From assembly GCF_021290985.1 (NCBI RefSeq), contig NZ_JAJOYU010000003.1, positions 62,001 through 126,000 of the forward strand: a DNA stretch of 64,000 nucleotides. Reading direction: 5' to 3'. The DNA is from Rheinheimera soli (GTDB lineage Bacteria; Pseudomonadota; Gammaproteobacteria; Enterobacterales; Alteromonadaceae). The position numbers and the translations under genes are program-made. Shown in pieces: positions 17,470 through 29,200 of the stretch; positions within the stretch are counted from its first letter, which is position 1, and each line of letters starts with the position of its first letter. The notes under the pieces are model-generated. The model saw only the letters and a list, made by a program, of their open reading frames with translations, ran no database searches and was not told the DNA's origin.

Positions 17470-18663
17470 ATGGTTATCCAACCTAAAATTCGTGGTTTTA
17501 TCTGCACTAACGCCCATCCAGTCGGTTGTGCAGCTCATGTGCAAGAACAAATTGATTATGTTAAAGCCAAAGGCCCTGTGGCCGGTGGTCCAAAAAACGT
17601 ATTAGTCATAGGTGCCTCAACAGGCTATGGTCTGGCGTCTCGTATTACATCAGCTTTTGCTTCTGGCGCTAAAACCTTAGGCATCTTTTTTGAAAAAGAA
17701 CCTACCGAAGGCAAAACTGCTTCAGCCGGTTGGTACAACACTGTGGCTTTTGAACAGGCTGCAGCAGCTGAAGGCTTGTGGAATAAGCACCTGAATGGTG
17801 ATGCCTTTACTGACGAGCTAAAGTCTCAGGCTATTGATTTAATCCGCAGTGAAATGGGCAAAATTGATTTAGTGGTCTACAGCCTTGCAGCGCCTCGCCG
17901 CAAAGATCCAGTGACTGGTGAAGTGTATAGCTCGGTATTAAAGCCAATAGCTCAGGCTTATACCGCCAAGACGTTAAACACCAGCAAACGTGAAATTGAA
18001 AGTGTTTCTGTTGAACCTGCATCTGATGAAGAAATCTTCAATACTGTGAAAGTGATGGGTGGGGAAGACTGGGAGCGCTGGCTGGATCAGTTACATGCCG
18101 CTGGTGTGCTGGCTGAAGGTTGTCAGACCGTTGCTTACACTTACATTGGTAAAGAACTGACCTGGCCTATTTATGGCAAAGCCACTATCGGCAAAGCCAA
18201 AGAAGATTTAGATCGTGCTGCTGCTGCTATCACACAAAAACTGGATTCGGTTGCTGGTCACGCTTATGTGGCTTCATTAAAAGCTTTAGTGACCCAAGCC
18301 AGTTCAGCCATCCCTATTATGCCGCTGTATATCTCCTTGTTGTACCGCGTGATGAAAGCTGAAGGTACCCATGAAGGCTGTATCGAACAGATTTATGGTT
18401 TGTTCCAGCAAGCACTTTATAACAACAACCGTACTTTAGATGAAGGCGGTCGTTTGCGTATGGATGGCAAAGAATTGTCTGAGCATATCCAGTCTGCAGT
18501 AAAAGATTTGTGGGGTCAGGTGACCACAGAAAACATTGATGAGCTGACCGATTACAAAGGCTATCACAATGAATTCCTTCGCTTATTTGGTTTTGGTTAC
18601 AGCCATGTCGATTATAGCGCCGATGTGCCGGCTTTATTGCCGCTGAAAAATCTGGTGCAGTAA
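17470..18663 (+). CDS. fabV: Enoyl-[acyl-carrier-protein] reductase FabV
   Basis: 397 aa, the normal FabV length. NADH-dependent reduction of trans-2-enoyl-ACP in the last step of fatty acid elongation. The N-terminal cofactor motif GASTGYGLASR is near residue 50. The FabV/TER catalytic Y-x8-K is seen exactly in WPIYGKATIGKAKEDL. The family is known to be poorly inhibited by triclosan. No fabI is in the window. Single gene with its own terminator. Confidence 0.96.
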   Translation: MVIQPKIRGFICTNAHPVGCAAHVQEQIDYVKAKGPVAGGPKNVLVIGASTGYGLASRITSAFASGAKTLGIFFEKEPTEGKTASAGWYNTVAFEQAAAAEGLWNKHLNGDAFTDELKSQAIDLIRSEMGKIDLVVYSLAAPRRKDPVTGEVYSSVLKPIAQAYTAKTLNTSKREIESVSVEPASDEEIFNTVKVMGGEDWERWLDQLHAAGVLAEGCQTVAYTYIGKELTWPIYGKATIGKAKEDLDRAAAAITQKLDSVAGHAYVASLKALVTQASSAIPIMPLYISLLYRVMKAEGTHEGCIEQIYGLFQQALYNNNRTLDEGGRLRMDGKELSEHIQSAVKDLWGQVTTENIDELTDYKGYHNEFLRLFGFGYSHVDYSADVPALLPLKNLVQ

Positions 18664-18670
18664 CTTTGAA

Positions 18671-18696
18671 AAGCCGCTAAAAGCGGCTTTTTTTTC
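18671..18696 (+). terminator. Terminator after fabV
   Basis: AAGCCGCT-AAA-AGCGGCTT followed by a run of T. It starts 7 bp after the fabV stop. Confidence 0.9.
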
Positions 18697-18848
18697 GAGA
18701 ATTTTTCGTTATTGGCTAATTTCACAGAATTTGAAACCATTGCAGTGACAGACAAAAGGCAAAGTTAAAAAACTTGACTACACTGAGCTTCAGTCGGCTG
18801 AAATGCCGGATAATTTTGTTGATTAACATAGATAGCACTTATGTTTAG

Positions 18849-20320
<1,472 letters not shown>

Positions 20321-20322
20321 AA

Positions 20323-21528
20323 ATGGGTTTAAAGCATTTTTTAGAAAGTATTGAGCCGCAGTTCGAGAAAGGTGGTAAATACGAAAAGTGGTATGCTTTA
20401 TATGAAGCTGCTGCAACAATATTCTATACCCCTGGTCTGGTGACCAAAGCGGGTACTCATGTGCGTGACAGTATCGATCTGAAACGTATCATGATTTTTG
20501 TCTGGTTAATGTTATTCCCTGCGTTGTTTTTTGGCATGTTCAATATCGGTCATCAGGCGGTTATCGCGCTGCAGGCGGGTTTTGGAATGCCTGACACCTG
20601 GCAGGTGGCCTTGTTCCAGTTACTCGGTGGTGAACTGAGTGCCGAATCTGGCTGGGGCAGCAAAATGTGGTACGGCGCCGTTTGGTTCCTGCCTATTTAC
20701 GCCACTGTCTTTATTGTCGGCGGTTTCTGGGAAGTGTTGTTTGCTTCTGTGCGCAAGCATGAAATCAACGAAGGCTTCTTTGTCACTTCTATTCTGTTCG
20801 CCTTAATTCTTCCTGCTTCTATTCCACTGTGGCAAGCCGCTTTAGGTATTACCTTTGGTGTGGTTGTAGCAAAAGAAGTCTTTGGTGGTACAGGCCGTAA
20901 TTTCTTAAACCCTGCGTTAGCTGGCCGTGCTTTCCTGTTCTTTGCTTACCCTGCACAGATTTCAGGCGATAAAGTATGGACAGTGGCTGATGGTTATTCA
21001 GGTGCTACCTGGTTGTCAAAAGCAGCTAACGGTGAAGTCTCTGATTGGTCTATTAATGCTCAGTGGTGGGATGCGTTTTATGGTTTTATCCCAGGCTCAG
21101 TCGGTGAAACATCCTTCCTGGCTCTGATGATCGGTGGTTTAGCCTTAATCTATTTCCGTATCGCTTCATGGCGCATTGTTGCAGGTGTAATGGTTGGTAC
21201 TGTTGTTTTTGCCACTATGTTCAATATGATTGGTTCTGAGACAAACGCTATGTTTGCTATGCCTTGGTACTGGCACATAGTTCTGGGTGGTTTTGCTATT
21301 GGTATGTTCTTTATGGCAACTGACCCTGTATCAGCGTCATTCACCAATCCGGGCAAATGGGCTTACGGTATCCTGATCGGCTTTATGGTGGTGATGATCC
21401 GAGTGGTCAACCCTGCTTACCCTGAAGGTATGATGTTAGCAATTTTGTTCGCTAACTTATTCTCACCATTGTTTGACTATATGGTGGCTCAGGCGAATAT
21501 CAATCGGAGGCTTGCCCGTAATGTTTAG
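20323..21528 (+). CDS. nqrB: Na+-NQR subunit B
   Basis: 401 aa membrane subunit with about ten helices, part of the Na+ path. It carries covalent FMN on a threonine; the attachment motif SGAT is visible in [12 protein letters not shown]. The ATG at 20323 has GGAAGG upstream and an N-terminus ([18 protein letters not shown]) typical of NqrB. The final codons overlap the nqrC start by 8 bp. Confidence 0.97.
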   Translation: MGLKHFLESIEPQFEKGGKYEKWYALYEAAATIFYTPGLVTKAGTHVRDSIDLKRIMIFVWLMLFPALFFGMFNIGHQAVIALQAGFGMPDTWQVALFQLLGGELSAESGWGSKMWYGAVWFLPIYATVFIVGGFWEVLFASVRKHEINEGFFVTSILFALILPASIPLWQAALGITFGVVVAKEVFGGTGRNFLNPALAGRAFLFFAYPAQISGDKVWTVADGYSGATWLSKAANGEVSDWSINAQWWDAFYGFIPGSVGETSFLALMIGGLALIYFRIASWRIVAGVMVGTVVFATMFNMIGSETNAMFAMPWYWHIVLGGFAIGMFFMATDPVSASFTNPGKWAYGILIGFMVVMIRVVNPAYPEGMMLAILFANLFSPLFDYMVAQANINRRLARNV

Positions 21529-22309
21529 TAATAACGATAGTATTGGCAAAACCTTTTTTGTGGTGATTGCTTTATGTTTAGTGTGCGCAATTTTAGTGGC
21601 GACAGCTGCGGTTCAGTTGCGGCCAAAACAAGTTGAAAACAAGCTGCTGGACAGTCAGAAAAACGTTCTGGCCGTGACAGGTTTGTTAGCTGAAGGCAAT
21701 ATCAAAGAGTTATACACCAAACATATTCAGGAGCGTTTAGTTGATCTGAATACAGGTGAGTTTGTTGATATGGCTCCTGAAAGCTACGACTACCGCAGAG
21801 CAATGAAAGCACCAGAAACCAGCATCAAGCTGGAAGGTGCCGACGATATGGCTTCTATAAAAAGCCGCGCCAATATTGCTCCTGTGTATTTTGCTTATAA
21901 CGAAGGCGTTGAGTCAGGCAAGTTATCAGCCATTGTGCTACCAGTGCATGGTTATGGCTTGTGGTCAACTATGCATGCGTTTTTAGCTTTGGATAAAGAT
22001 GGCAACACCATCAAAGGTATTAACTACTATGAGCAAGGCGAAACAGCCGGTTTAGGTGGTGAAGTGCAGAATCCAAAATGGACAGCTCAGTTTGTTGGCA
22101 AAAAGTTGTTAGATGAATCTGGCGCTCCGGCTATTAAAGTAATGAAACCTGGTAATGCCAACCCAGCTTCACCTTATGAAGTAGATGGTTTATCTGGCGC
22201 AACTTTAACAGCTAAAGGTGTGCAGAATACTTTCGATTTCTGGGCAGGGGCAAAAGGTTTTGCGCCTTTCCTGACCAAAGTTCGTGACGGAGCATTAAAC
22301 AATGGCTAG
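21521..22309 (+). CDS. nqrC: Na+-NQR subunit C
   Basis: 262 aa from the ATG at 21521, which has CGGAGG 11 bases upstream. One N-terminal membrane helix (about 11-33, [20 protein letters not shown]) and a periplasmic FMN domain. The flavinylation motif SGAT is in [16 protein letters not shown]. It overlaps nqrB at its start and nqrD at its end, so translation is likely coupled. Flavinylation needs an ApbE-type transferase, which is not encoded in this cluster. Confidence 0.97.
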   Translation: MFSNNDSIGKTFFVVIALCLVCAILVATAAVQLRPKQVENKLLDSQKNVLAVTGLLAEGNIKELYTKHIQERLVDLNTGEFVDMAPESYDYRRAMKAPETSIKLEGADDMASIKSRANIAPVYFAYNEGVESGKLSAIVLPVHGYGLWSTMHAFLALDKDGNTIKGINYYEQGETAGLGGEVQNPKWTAQFVGKKLLDESGAPAIKVMKPGNANPASPYEVDGLSGATLTAKGVQNTFDFWAGAKGFAPFLTKVRDGALNNG

Positions 22310-22931
22310 TGCAAAAGAAATTAAAACCGTTCTGTTTGGCCCTATATTTGCCAACAACCCTATAGCTTTGCAGGTTTTGGGTATTTGTTCTGCTTTGGCA
22401 GTAACAACCAAAATGGAAAAAGCTTTGGTGATGGGGATTGCACTTACTGTGGTAACTGCATTCTCTAACCTGTTTATCTCTTTGATCCGTAACCATATAC
22501 CTTCCAGCGTTCGTATCATAGTTCAGATGACTATTATTGCGTCTCTGGTAATAGTGGTGGATCAGGTGTTAAAGGCTTTTGCCTACAATGTGGCGAAAGA
22601 GCTGTCGGTATTCGTCGGCTTGATTATCACCAACTGTATCGTTATGGGCCGTGCTGAAGCTTATGCGATGAAAACTGGTCCTGGTATGAGTTTCCTGGAC
22701 GGTATTGGTAATGGTTTGGGTTACTCAGTGCTGTTGCTGATTGTTGCCTTTATCCGTGAGCTGTTTGGTTCTGGTACTTTATTTGGTGTGGAAATTCTGC
22801 CTTTAGTCAGCGCCGGCGGCTGGTATCAGCCTATGGGTATGATGTTGATTGCACCTAGTGCGTTTATCATTATTGGCTTGTTGATCTGGATATTGCGTAC
22901 TTTCCGTCCAGAACAAGTTGAGAAGGCATAA
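22302..22931 (+). CDS. nqrD: Na+-NQR subunit D
   Basis: 209 aa hydrophobic subunit with about six helices, a close relative of NqrE and RnfE. The typical segments [20 protein letters not shown] and [15 protein letters not shown] are present; the NC pair is the conserved Cys of the membrane iron site. It overlaps nqrC by 8 bp and ends 10 bp before nqrE. Confidence 0.97.
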   Translation: MASAKEIKTVLFGPIFANNPIALQVLGICSALAVTTKMEKALVMGIALTVVTAFSNLFISLIRNHIPSSVRIIVQMTIIASLVIVVDQVLKAFAYNVAKELSVFVGLIITNCIVMGRAEAYAMKTGPGMSFLDGIGNGLGYSVLLLIVAFIRELFGSGTLFGVEILPLVSAGGWYQPMGMMLIAPSAFIIIGLLIWILRTFRPEQVEKA

Positions 22932-22941
22932 GGGGCTATCA

Positions 22942-23550
22942 ATGGAACATTACATTAGTTTATTTGTCCGTGCTGTCTTTATCGAGAACCTGGCTTTGGC
23001 CTTTTTCCTCGGTATGTGTACTTTTATTGCAGTGTCAAAACAAGTTAAAACGGCGTTCAGCTTAGGTATTGCTGTTACTTTCGTTTTAGCTTTGTCTGTG
23101 CCTGTGAACAACCTGGTTTTCCATAACCTGTTAGCACCTGGCGCATTAGCCTGGGCTGGTTTTCCTGATACAGATTTAAGTTTCCTTGGCTTTATCACCT
23201 ACATTGGTGTGATCGCGGCTTTGGTACAAATCGTAGAAATGTTCTTAGACAAGTACGTGCCTGCTTTGTACAACGCCTTAGGTATTTTCTTACCTTTGAT
23301 CACCGTAAACTGCGCGATTTTTGGTGCTGTAGCCTTTATGGTTGAGCGCGATTATAACTTCGGTGAAAGCGTAGTTTTTGGTTTAGGTAGTGGTATTGGC
23401 TGGACTCTGGCTATCACATTAATGGCCGCCGTCAGTGAAAAACTGAAATATGCCGACATGCCAGCAGGCGTGCGTGGTTTAGGTTCACGTTTTATCATGG
23501 TTGGTTTAATGGGCTTGGGCTTTATGTCCTTCTCAGGCGTTTCACTGTAA
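22942..23550 (+). CDS. nqrE: Na+-NQR subunit E
   Basis: 202 aa from the ATG at 22942 ([20 protein letters not shown]). Six-helix membrane subunit, inverted-topology partner of NqrD, with the conserved Cys in [13 protein letters not shown]. An upstream in-frame GTG/ATG extension is not supported because it would overlap nqrD. Confidence 0.97.
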   Translation: MEHYISLFVRAVFIENLALAFFLGMCTFIAVSKQVKTAFSLGIAVTFVLALSVPVNNLVFHNLLAPGALAWAGFPDTDLSFLGFITYIGVIAALVQIVEMFLDKYVPALYNALGIFLPLITVNCAIFGAVAFMVERDYNFGESVVFGLGSGIGWTLAITLMAAVSEKLKYADMPAGVRGLGSRFIMVGLMGLGFMSFSGVSL

Positions 23551-23575
23551 GCAATTGCTGTAAAAGGAAAGAACA

Positions 23576-24802
23576 ATGCAAGAGATATATCTTGGCGTTG
23601 GGATGTTCACCCTGCTGGTTGTAGCCTTAGTTGTTATGATTTTAGCTGCTAAAGCCAAACTGGTGTCTTCAGGTGACATTACCATTGGAGTGAATGGCGA
23701 CCCTAAGTTAGCTATTCAGACAAAAGCTGGCGGCAAACTACTGAACGCTTTAGCTGACAGAGGTATTTTCCTGTCGTCAGCTTGTGGTGGCGGTGGTTCT
23801 TGCGGTCAGTGTCGTGTTCATGTTCATGCAGGTGGCGGCGACGTTCTACCTGTAGAAATGGGCCATCTGACTAAAGGTGATCGTCGTGAAGGTTGTCGTT
23901 TAGCTTGTCAGGTCAGTGTAAAAACTGACATGGAAATCGAAGTTGAACCAGAAATCTTTGGTATCAAAAAATGGGAATGTTCAGTTATCTCTAACGATAA
24001 CAAAGCAACCTTTATCAAAGAATTGAAGTTGGCTATTCCTGATGGCGAATCAGTACCTTTCCGTGCTGGTGGTTACATCCAGATTGAAGCGCCTGCTCAC
24101 CATGTGAAGTATGCTGACTTTGATATTCCGGCTGAATACCGTGGTGATTGGGAACGCTTTAAGTTCTTTACACTGGAGTCCAAAGTAGACGAAGAAACTA
24201 TTCGTGCTTACTCTATGGCGAACTACCCGGAAGAAGAAGGCATTATCATGTTAAACGTGCGGATCGCATCTCCGCCGCCAAATAACCTGAGCTTACCTTG
24301 CGGTAAAATGTCCTCGTACATCTGGAGCTTAAAAGCTGGCGATAAAGTGACGATTTCTGGTCCATTTGGTGAATTCTTCGCGAAACAAACTGAAGCAGAA
24401 ATGGTATTCGTAGGTGGTGGTGCTGGTATGGCCCCAATGCGTTCGCACATTTTTGACCAGTTACGCCGCCTGAAATCCAAGCGTAAGATGAGCTTCTGGT
24501 ACGGTGCCCGTTCTAAGCGTGAAATGTTTTATGTTGAAGATTTCGACATGTTGGCCGCAGAGAATGAAAACTTCCAGTGGCACGTGGCTTTATCTGATCC
24601 ACAGCCGGAAGATAACTGGACTGGTTACACAGGTTTTATTCACAACGTATTGTTTGAAAATTACCTGAAAAACCACAAAGCTCCGGAAGACTGTGAGTTC
24701 TATATGTGTGGTCCACCGATGATGAACAAAGCAGTGATCAACATGCTGAAAGATTTAGGCGTAGAAGACGACAACATACTGTTGGACGACTTCGGCGGTT
24801 AA
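23576..24802 (+). CDS. nqrF: Na+-NQR subunit F
   Basis: 408 aa NADH-oxidising subunit. N-terminal membrane helix (about 4-24), then a 2Fe-2S ferredoxin domain with [10 protein letters not shown] and a later Cys in GCRLACQV. An FAD-binding domain (RAYSMANYP) and an NADH domain ([18 protein letters not shown]) follow. Electrons enter the complex here. A strong terminator follows, so the core operon ends at this gene. Confidence 0.98.
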   Translation: MQEIYLGVGMFTLLVVALVVMILAAKAKLVSSGDITIGVNGDPKLAIQTKAGGKLLNALADRGIFLSSACGGGGSCGQCRVHVHAGGGDVLPVEMGHLTKGDRREGCRLACQVSVKTDMEIEVEPEIFGIKKWECSVISNDNKATFIKELKLAIPDGESVPFRAGGYIQIEAPAHHVKYADFDIPAEYRGDWERFKFFTLESKVDEETIRAYSMANYPEEEGIIMLNVRIASPPPNNLSLPCGKMSSYIWSLKAGDKVTISGPFGEFFAKQTEAEMVFVGGGAGMAPMRSHIFDQLRRLKSKRKMSFWYGARSKREMFYVEDFDMLAAENENFQWHVALSDPQPEDNWTGYTGFIHNVLFENYLKNHKAPEDCEFYMCGPPMMNKAVINMLKDLGVEDDNILLDDFGG

Positions 24803-24815
24803 GCCATAGCAAATT

Positions 24816-24846
24816 AAAAAATGGGGTCCTTAGGACCCCATTTTTA
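24816..24846 (+). terminator. Terminator after nqrF
   Basis: AAAAATGGGGTCC-TTA-GGACCCCATTTTT, a perfect 13-pair stem with U-rich 3' arm, 14 bp after the nqrF stop. It could act in both directions. Confidence 0.95.
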
Positions 24847-24963
24847 TTTGTCTGCAGTTTGTTTTTGCATAGGGATTGCGGTCGAAACTTGTTACAATAG
24901 CCGCCTTTATTGAGCAAGCAGGCAGACTGTTTGTTCAGAACTTCTAAGTTTGATGAGGTTGCT

Positions 24964-25176
24964 ATGGAAGTTTTTATTTTTACATTTGTCATCCTGATAG
25001 TTGTAGTTGCTGCTATGGCTATCGGCTATATGGTGCAACGTAAAACCATAGCAGGCAGCTGTGGTGGCTTAGGTGCTTTAGGTATCGAAAAGGCCTGTGA
25101 TTGCGATACGCCTTGTGAAAAACGCAAAGAGCGGATGAAAAAAGAGCAAGAATGGCAGCAGAATAAAATTATCTGA
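24964..25176 (+). CDS. nqrM: Na+-NQR maturation protein NqrM
   Basis: 70 aa from the ATG at 24964. An N-terminal membrane helix (VFIFTFVILIVVVAAMAIGY) is followed by a Cys-rich tail: SCGGLGALGIEKACDCDTPC, with five cysteines. NqrM (DUF539) is known to be needed for Na+-NQR assembly, probably by delivering iron to the NqrD/NqrE site. It lies behind the nqrF terminator and so may have its own promoter. In many relatives apbE sits between nqrF and nqrM; it does not here. Confidence 0.93.
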   Translation: MEVFIFTFVILIVVVAAMAIGYMVQRKTIAGSCGGLGALGIEKACDCDTPCEKRKERMKKEQEWQQNKII

Positions 25177-25207
25177 TGCAGTTTATGTCCATCTGTTAAA
25201 TGTCCGT

Positions 25208-25238
25208 CAAGCCAGCTTTAGCTGGCTTGTCAGTTTTT
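25208..25238 (+). terminator. Terminator after nqrM
   Basis: CAAGCCAGC-TTTA-GCTGGCTTG, a perfect nine-pair stem, followed by TCAGTTTTT. Confidence 0.88.
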
Positions 25239-25331
25239 AGCTACAAGCCCTGTACCTCTCCCCATTTCGCTCTATTGCCTCAAAGCGCAACCTATTCAAT
25301 AATGCAGCTCTTTTTTTACTGAGGTCATCTT

Positions 25332-26870
25332 ATGTCTTATCCGGTTGCTATCGCTGTTTCTTCTGTTCAGGCTGCACTGAATGACTCCCAATGGGATGCT
25401 CTGATCGTTATTGCGTCGACGTTTACAGCCGTAGCTGAATTGCAATCTGAAATTGAGGCTGCTGCAGCGATCGACAGTCGTATTGGTAAAGAAACTGTAC
25501 TGTTACTGTCAGGAAAAGCGCCGGGCCAACGTCTGGTGCTTTCGCCTACAGGCACGCTGGACAGGGATTATGATGATGTCCGTAGTTTTTATGATGCAGC
25601 AAAGCAAGGGATTACTCAGGCTAAAGCCGCAGGTGCTAAGTCTCCAGCGCTGTATGTCATAGCGCCAGACTCTGATGCTTATCAATATGCAGCTGAAGTG
25701 GCTTATTTAGGTGCTTGTCAGGCCTTATGGCAGCCTTTAGAGGGCCGTGAAGCCCGTGGTGAAGCCACCATAGAACCTGTTATTGCGATTGGGGTGATAG
25801 CAGTATCGGAACAACAAGCCAGTTATATGAGTGCTGTGGAAGCCGGGAAGCGTGTCGCCCGTGATTTATGTGGTACTGAGCCTGAGCGTATGGCTCCGCG
25901 TCGTTTTGCCGATTATTGTGTGGAAGCTTTTGCGGGCACTGATGTTCAGGTTTCGGTAGAAACCAAAGTCGACGTGCTGCAAAAAGACTATCCATTGCTG
26001 ATGGCCGTAGCCCGTTGCTCTTTGCAGGTGGACCGCCATAAACCAGCTGTGATCCGACTGGAATATCAGGGCGAAGGCGAAATCGAACACACCCTGTTAT
26101 TTGCCGGTAAAGGCCTGGTGTATGACACTGGTGGTGCCGACTTAAAAATCGGCGGCGGCATGGCTGGCATGAGTCGTGATAAAGGTGGCGCTGCAGCTGT
26201 GGCTGGTCTTTTGAAAACTGTGGCTTTGCTGAAGCCCAAAGGGTTAAAAATCATTGCAGAAATTGGTGCTGTGCGTAACAGCATAGGAGCAGATGCTTTT
26301 GTGCCGGATGAAATAATTACCAGTCATGCTGGTGTGCGGGTACGTATAGGTAATACGGACGCTGAAGGTCGCCTGGTACTGGCCGACTTACTGTCGCATT
26401 TACGTGAAGACGCCAAAACTGCTGTCAATCCAACCTTGTATTCTATTGCGACTTTAACAGGCCATGCTGCACGTGCTGTTGGCCCCTATACTGCTTTGGT
26501 GGAAAACGGTGCCGCCCGTCGTATAGGTTTGTCCGCTGATTTAGCTATGATTGGTGATTTATGGGCCGACCCAAGCGAAATATCCCGCAGCCGTCGTGAA
26601 GACTTCAGCTTTATCAAAGGCCGCACTTCTGCCGATGATTTATTAAGCTGCAATAATGCTGCTTCTTCGGTAACCCCTCGTGGCCATCAGTTCCCAATGG
26701 CGTTTTTAGTGGCTGCTGCTGGTTTGGATCAACATGGATTAAATACAGAACAACCACTGCCTTATTGTCATATTGATATAGCGGGCAGTGGTGTGGACGG
26801 CGGCGACTGGCAACATGGTAAACCATCAGCCGCGCCAGTGGCTGCTTTGGCCGCTTACTACTGCCTCTAA
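25332..26870 (+). CDS. M17-family leucyl aminopeptidase
   Basis: 512 aa cytosolic metallo-aminopeptidase that removes N-terminal residues. The C-terminal catalytic domain carries the M17 signature: GKGLVYDTGGADLKIGGGMAGM with the metal-binding Lys/Asp, then DKGGAA, and NTDAEGRLVLAD. The N-terminal regulatory domain is divergent. It is not clearly PepA or PepB and belongs to a less characterised M17 branch. Monocistronic with a terminator downstream. Confidence 0.92.
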   Translation: MSYPVAIAVSSVQAALNDSQWDALIVIASTFTAVAELQSEIEAAAAIDSRIGKETVLLLSGKAPGQRLVLSPTGTLDRDYDDVRSFYDAAKQGITQAKAAGAKSPALYVIAPDSDAYQYAAEVAYLGACQALWQPLEGREARGEATIEPVIAIGVIAVSEQQASYMSAVEAGKRVARDLCGTEPERMAPRRFADYCVEAFAGTDVQVSVETKVDVLQKDYPLLMAVARCSLQVDRHKPAVIRLEYQGEGEIEHTLLFAGKGLVYDTGGADLKIGGGMAGMSRDKGGAAAVAGLLKTVALLKPKGLKIIAEIGAVRNSIGADAFVPDEIITSHAGVRVRIGNTDAEGRLVLADLLSHLREDAKTAVNPTLYSIATLTGHAARAVGPYTALVENGAARRIGLSADLAMIGDLWADPSEISRSRREDFSFIKGRTSADDLLSCNNAASSVTPRGHQFPMAFLVAAAGLDQHGLNTEQPLPYCHIDIAGSGVDGGDWQHGKPSAAPVAALAAYYCL

Positions 26871-26892
26871 ACTAAAATTTGCTTGGCTGTTT

Positions 26893-26921
26893 AAAGACCC
26901 GGGGCTATGCTTCGGGTTTTT
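26893..26921 (+). terminator. Terminator after the M17 peptidase gene
   Basis: AAAGACCCG...CGGGTTTTT pairs over nine bases around an 11-nt loop, ending in TTTTT. Confidence 0.75.
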
Positions 26922-26984
26922 GCTTTATAGATCATGGCACATAGGCAAGCGACAGATTGGCTTCTCACAAATGGATAGTTCTTT

Positions 26985-28280
26985 ATGAATTTTATAGATC
27001 GTTATTTTGAGCTGACGGCGCGCCAGACCAGTATCAAACAAGAGCTGATCGCTGGTTTAACCACTTTTATGGCGATGAGTTATATCCTGTTTGTGAACCC
27101 AAGTATGCTGGCGCAAACCGGCATGGATCACGGCGCTGTTTTTGTTGCCACTTGTCTGGCTGCAGCTTTTGGTTCTATTGCTATGGGCATGTTGGCGAAT
27201 CTGCCTGTGGCTTTGGCTCCGGGCATGGGGCTGAATGCTTTTTTTACTTATGTCATAGTGCTGGAACAAGGTCATAGCTGGCAGACGGCTTTAGCCGCAG
27301 TATTTTGTTCAGGTGTTTTGTTTTTATTGCTGAGCATTTTTAGAATTCGCGAGTGGATTATTCAAAGTATCCCCTTTGCGTTAAAGATGGGTATAGCAGC
27401 AGGCATCGGTATGTTTCTGGCGCTGATTGCATTAAAAACGGCGACAATCATAGTGGCTAGTCCTGCCACTTTGGTCACTCTGGGTGATTTGCATGACCCT
27501 AAAGTACTGCTGGCCATCGCAGGTTTTTTCCTGATTTTTGCGCTGGCGCATCGTAAGCAACATGCTGCTGTGTTTATCAGTATTTTAGTGATCACTGCTA
27601 TAGGTTGGTGGCGGGGCGATACAGAATTTAATGGCATAGTGGCTGTCCCCCCTTCTTTAGCTCCTACTTTTTTGCAGCTGGATTTCGCCTCTGTGCTGCA
27701 ATTGGCCATGATCCCGGTCATTTTAAGTTTGCTGTTTTTGGACCTATTTGACACCTCAGGCACTTTGGTGGCAGTCAGTCAAAGAGCGGGTTTAATGAAA
27801 CCTAATGGTGATATACCGCGTTTAAAAGATGCTTTATTGGCCGATAGTTCTGCCACTATAGCGGGCTCTTTATTGGGCACTTCAACCACAACCAGTTATG
27901 TGGAAAGCACAGCTGGTGTCAGTGCAGGAGGGCGCACAGGGTTAACTGCAATAGTGGTTGGGCTGGCCTTTTTAGCAGCGCTTTGGTTATCTCCTCTGGC
28001 TGCTATGGTACCTGCTTATGCCACGGCAGGGGCATTGCTTTATGTGGCCACTCTGATGCTGAGCAGTTTGCAGCATGTAGAGTGGAACGATCTGATCGAA
28101 TCTGTGCCAGTGGTCGTAATCCTGGTGATGATGCCGCTGACGTTTTCTATTGCCGATGGTATAGGCATGGGCTTTATTACCTATGCGGTGCTGTGTTTGG
28201 TAACAGGACGTTTGTCGAAAACGACCTTGAGCGTCTGGGTGTTAACCGCAGTTTTTGCTGCGAAATTTTTCTTTGCATAA
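26985..28280 (+). CDS. NCS2-type purine permease (AdeP/Azg-like)
   Basis: 431 aa with about 12-14 membrane helices. The N-terminus (ELIAGLTTFMAMSYILFVNPSML), APGMGLNAFFTYV and the LFDTSGTLVAVSQ and GTSTTTSYVEST motifs identify the adenine/guanine-hypoxanthine branch of nucleobase:proton symporters. The exact purine cannot be told. No PurR-like operator is visible upstream. The next gene begins 8 bp after its stop. Confidence 0.92.
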   Translation: MNFIDRYFELTARQTSIKQELIAGLTTFMAMSYILFVNPSMLAQTGMDHGAVFVATCLAAAFGSIAMGMLANLPVALAPGMGLNAFFTYVIVLEQGHSWQTALAAVFCSGVLFLLLSIFRIREWIIQSIPFALKMGIAAGIGMFLALIALKTATIIVASPATLVTLGDLHDPKVLLAIAGFFLIFALAHRKQHAAVFISILVITAIGWWRGDTEFNGIVAVPPSLAPTFLQLDFASVLQLAMIPVILSLLFLDLFDTSGTLVAVSQRAGLMKPNGDIPRLKDALLADSSATIAGSLLGTSTTTSYVESTAGVSAGGRTGLTAIVVGLAFLAALWLSPLAAMVPAYATAGALLYVATLMLSSLQHVEWNDLIESVPVVVILVMMPLTFSIADGIGMGFITYAVLCLVTGRLSKTTLSVWVLTAVFAAKFFFA

Positions 28281-28288
28281 GGAAGGGT

Positions 28289-29125
28289 ATGAAAAAAGTA
28301 ACGGTTTTATTGGCATTGATGTTATCCGCTGCTGTAACTGCTCAGGATAAAGTACAAGTCACAAGCACTGAATTAGCACCGCATTTATATATGATTAAAG
28401 GGGCTGGCGGTAATATTGCTGCTGTTGTAGGGCCACAAGGTGCGCTGGTGGTGGATTCACAGTACGAGCATATGGCGCCTCAAATTAAGGCTGAGCTTGA
28501 AAGCAAACAAGCCGGAGTGCAAATCAAAACTCTGATCAATACCCATTTTCACGGTGATCATGTCAATGGCAATGCGGCTTTAGCTTCTGGTGCTCAGATT
28601 ATTGCGCACACCAACGTATTAACCCGATTAAAAGCTGACAGCAAATTCCCGGTGGCGGGTTTGCCGACAGAAACTTTTGTCGGTGAAAAACAGCTGTCGC
28701 TGAATGGGGTTGATTTGCAGCTGGTGACTATGCCCGTCAGTCATACTGATGGCGATTTGGTTGTCTGGTTTAAAGAGGCCAATGTGCTGCATATGGGCGA
28801 TCTGTTTTTCGCTGACCGTTTCCCTTTTATTGATCTGAAAAGTGGCGGCTCTGTTGCGGGTTACATCAGCAACGTCAAACTGCTGCTGGGGCAAATCGAT
28901 GATAAAACCAGACTAATACCTGGTCATGGTGATTTAATGGATAAGGCGGGCTTACAGCGCTTTTTAGCCATGATGGAACAGACGCTTGCTGAAGTGAATG
29001 CGTTGAAAGCGGAAGGCAATACCGAAGATCAAATAGTGGCACAAGGGTTATCAGCACAATGGAAAAGCTGGAGCTGGAACTTTATTACTGAAGAGCGTTG
29101 GATCCGTACGCTATTTAAAGCTTAG
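28289..29125 (+). CDS. Exported metallo-beta-lactamase-fold hydrolase
   Basis: 278 aa from the ATG at 28289, directly after GGAAGGG; a much longer in-frame extension runs through the permease gene and is rejected. Signal peptide MKKVTVLLALMLSAAVTA. Zinc ligands are HFHGDH (about 87-92, preceded by LINT), the SHTDGD His, the MGDLFF Asp and PGHGD. The substrate is unknown: the arrangement fits the broad MBL-fold group found near quinoprotein enzymes as well as the B-class lactamases, and antibiotic hydrolysis cannot be inferred. Probably cotranscribed with the purine permease. Confidence 0.88.
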   Translation: MKKVTVLLALMLSAAVTAQDKVQVTSTELAPHLYMIKGAGGNIAAVVGPQGALVVDSQYEHMAPQIKAELESKQAGVQIKTLINTHFHGDHVNGNAALASGAQIIAHTNVLTRLKADSKFPVAGLPTETFVGEKQLSLNGVDLQLVTMPVSHTDGDLVVWFKEANVLHMGDLFFADRFPFIDLKSGGSVAGYISNVKLLLGQIDDKTRLIPGHGDLMDKAGLQRFLAMMEQTLAEVNALKAEGNTEDQIVAQGLSAQWKSWSWNFITEERWIRTLFKA

Positions 29126-29140
29126 TCTTGTAGTTCGTTA

Positions 29141-29195
29141 GCGCTCTGGTTATGCTTTGCCACATCATTGAGCGCTTTTAGGGCATAAACCAGGA
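29141..29195 (+). promoter_or_regulatory. Leader with alternative hairpins before the hybrid kinase
   Basis: CTGGTTATGC (29146-29155) can pair with GCATAAACCAG (29183-29193) with one bulge. The 3' arm covers the first bases of the AGGA Shine-Dalgarno (29192-29195). GCGCTC (29141-29146) can instead pair with GAGCGC (29170-29175), a crossing and therefore competing helix. It may also serve as the end of the upstream transcript. Confidence 0.35.
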
Positions 29196-29200
29196 TCTTC

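Noticed and set aside
27983-28288. A long N-terminal extension of the metallo-beta-lactamase-fold protein
   Set aside because: It runs in another frame through the purine permease gene; the ATG at 28289 gives a clean signal peptide right after GGAAGGG.
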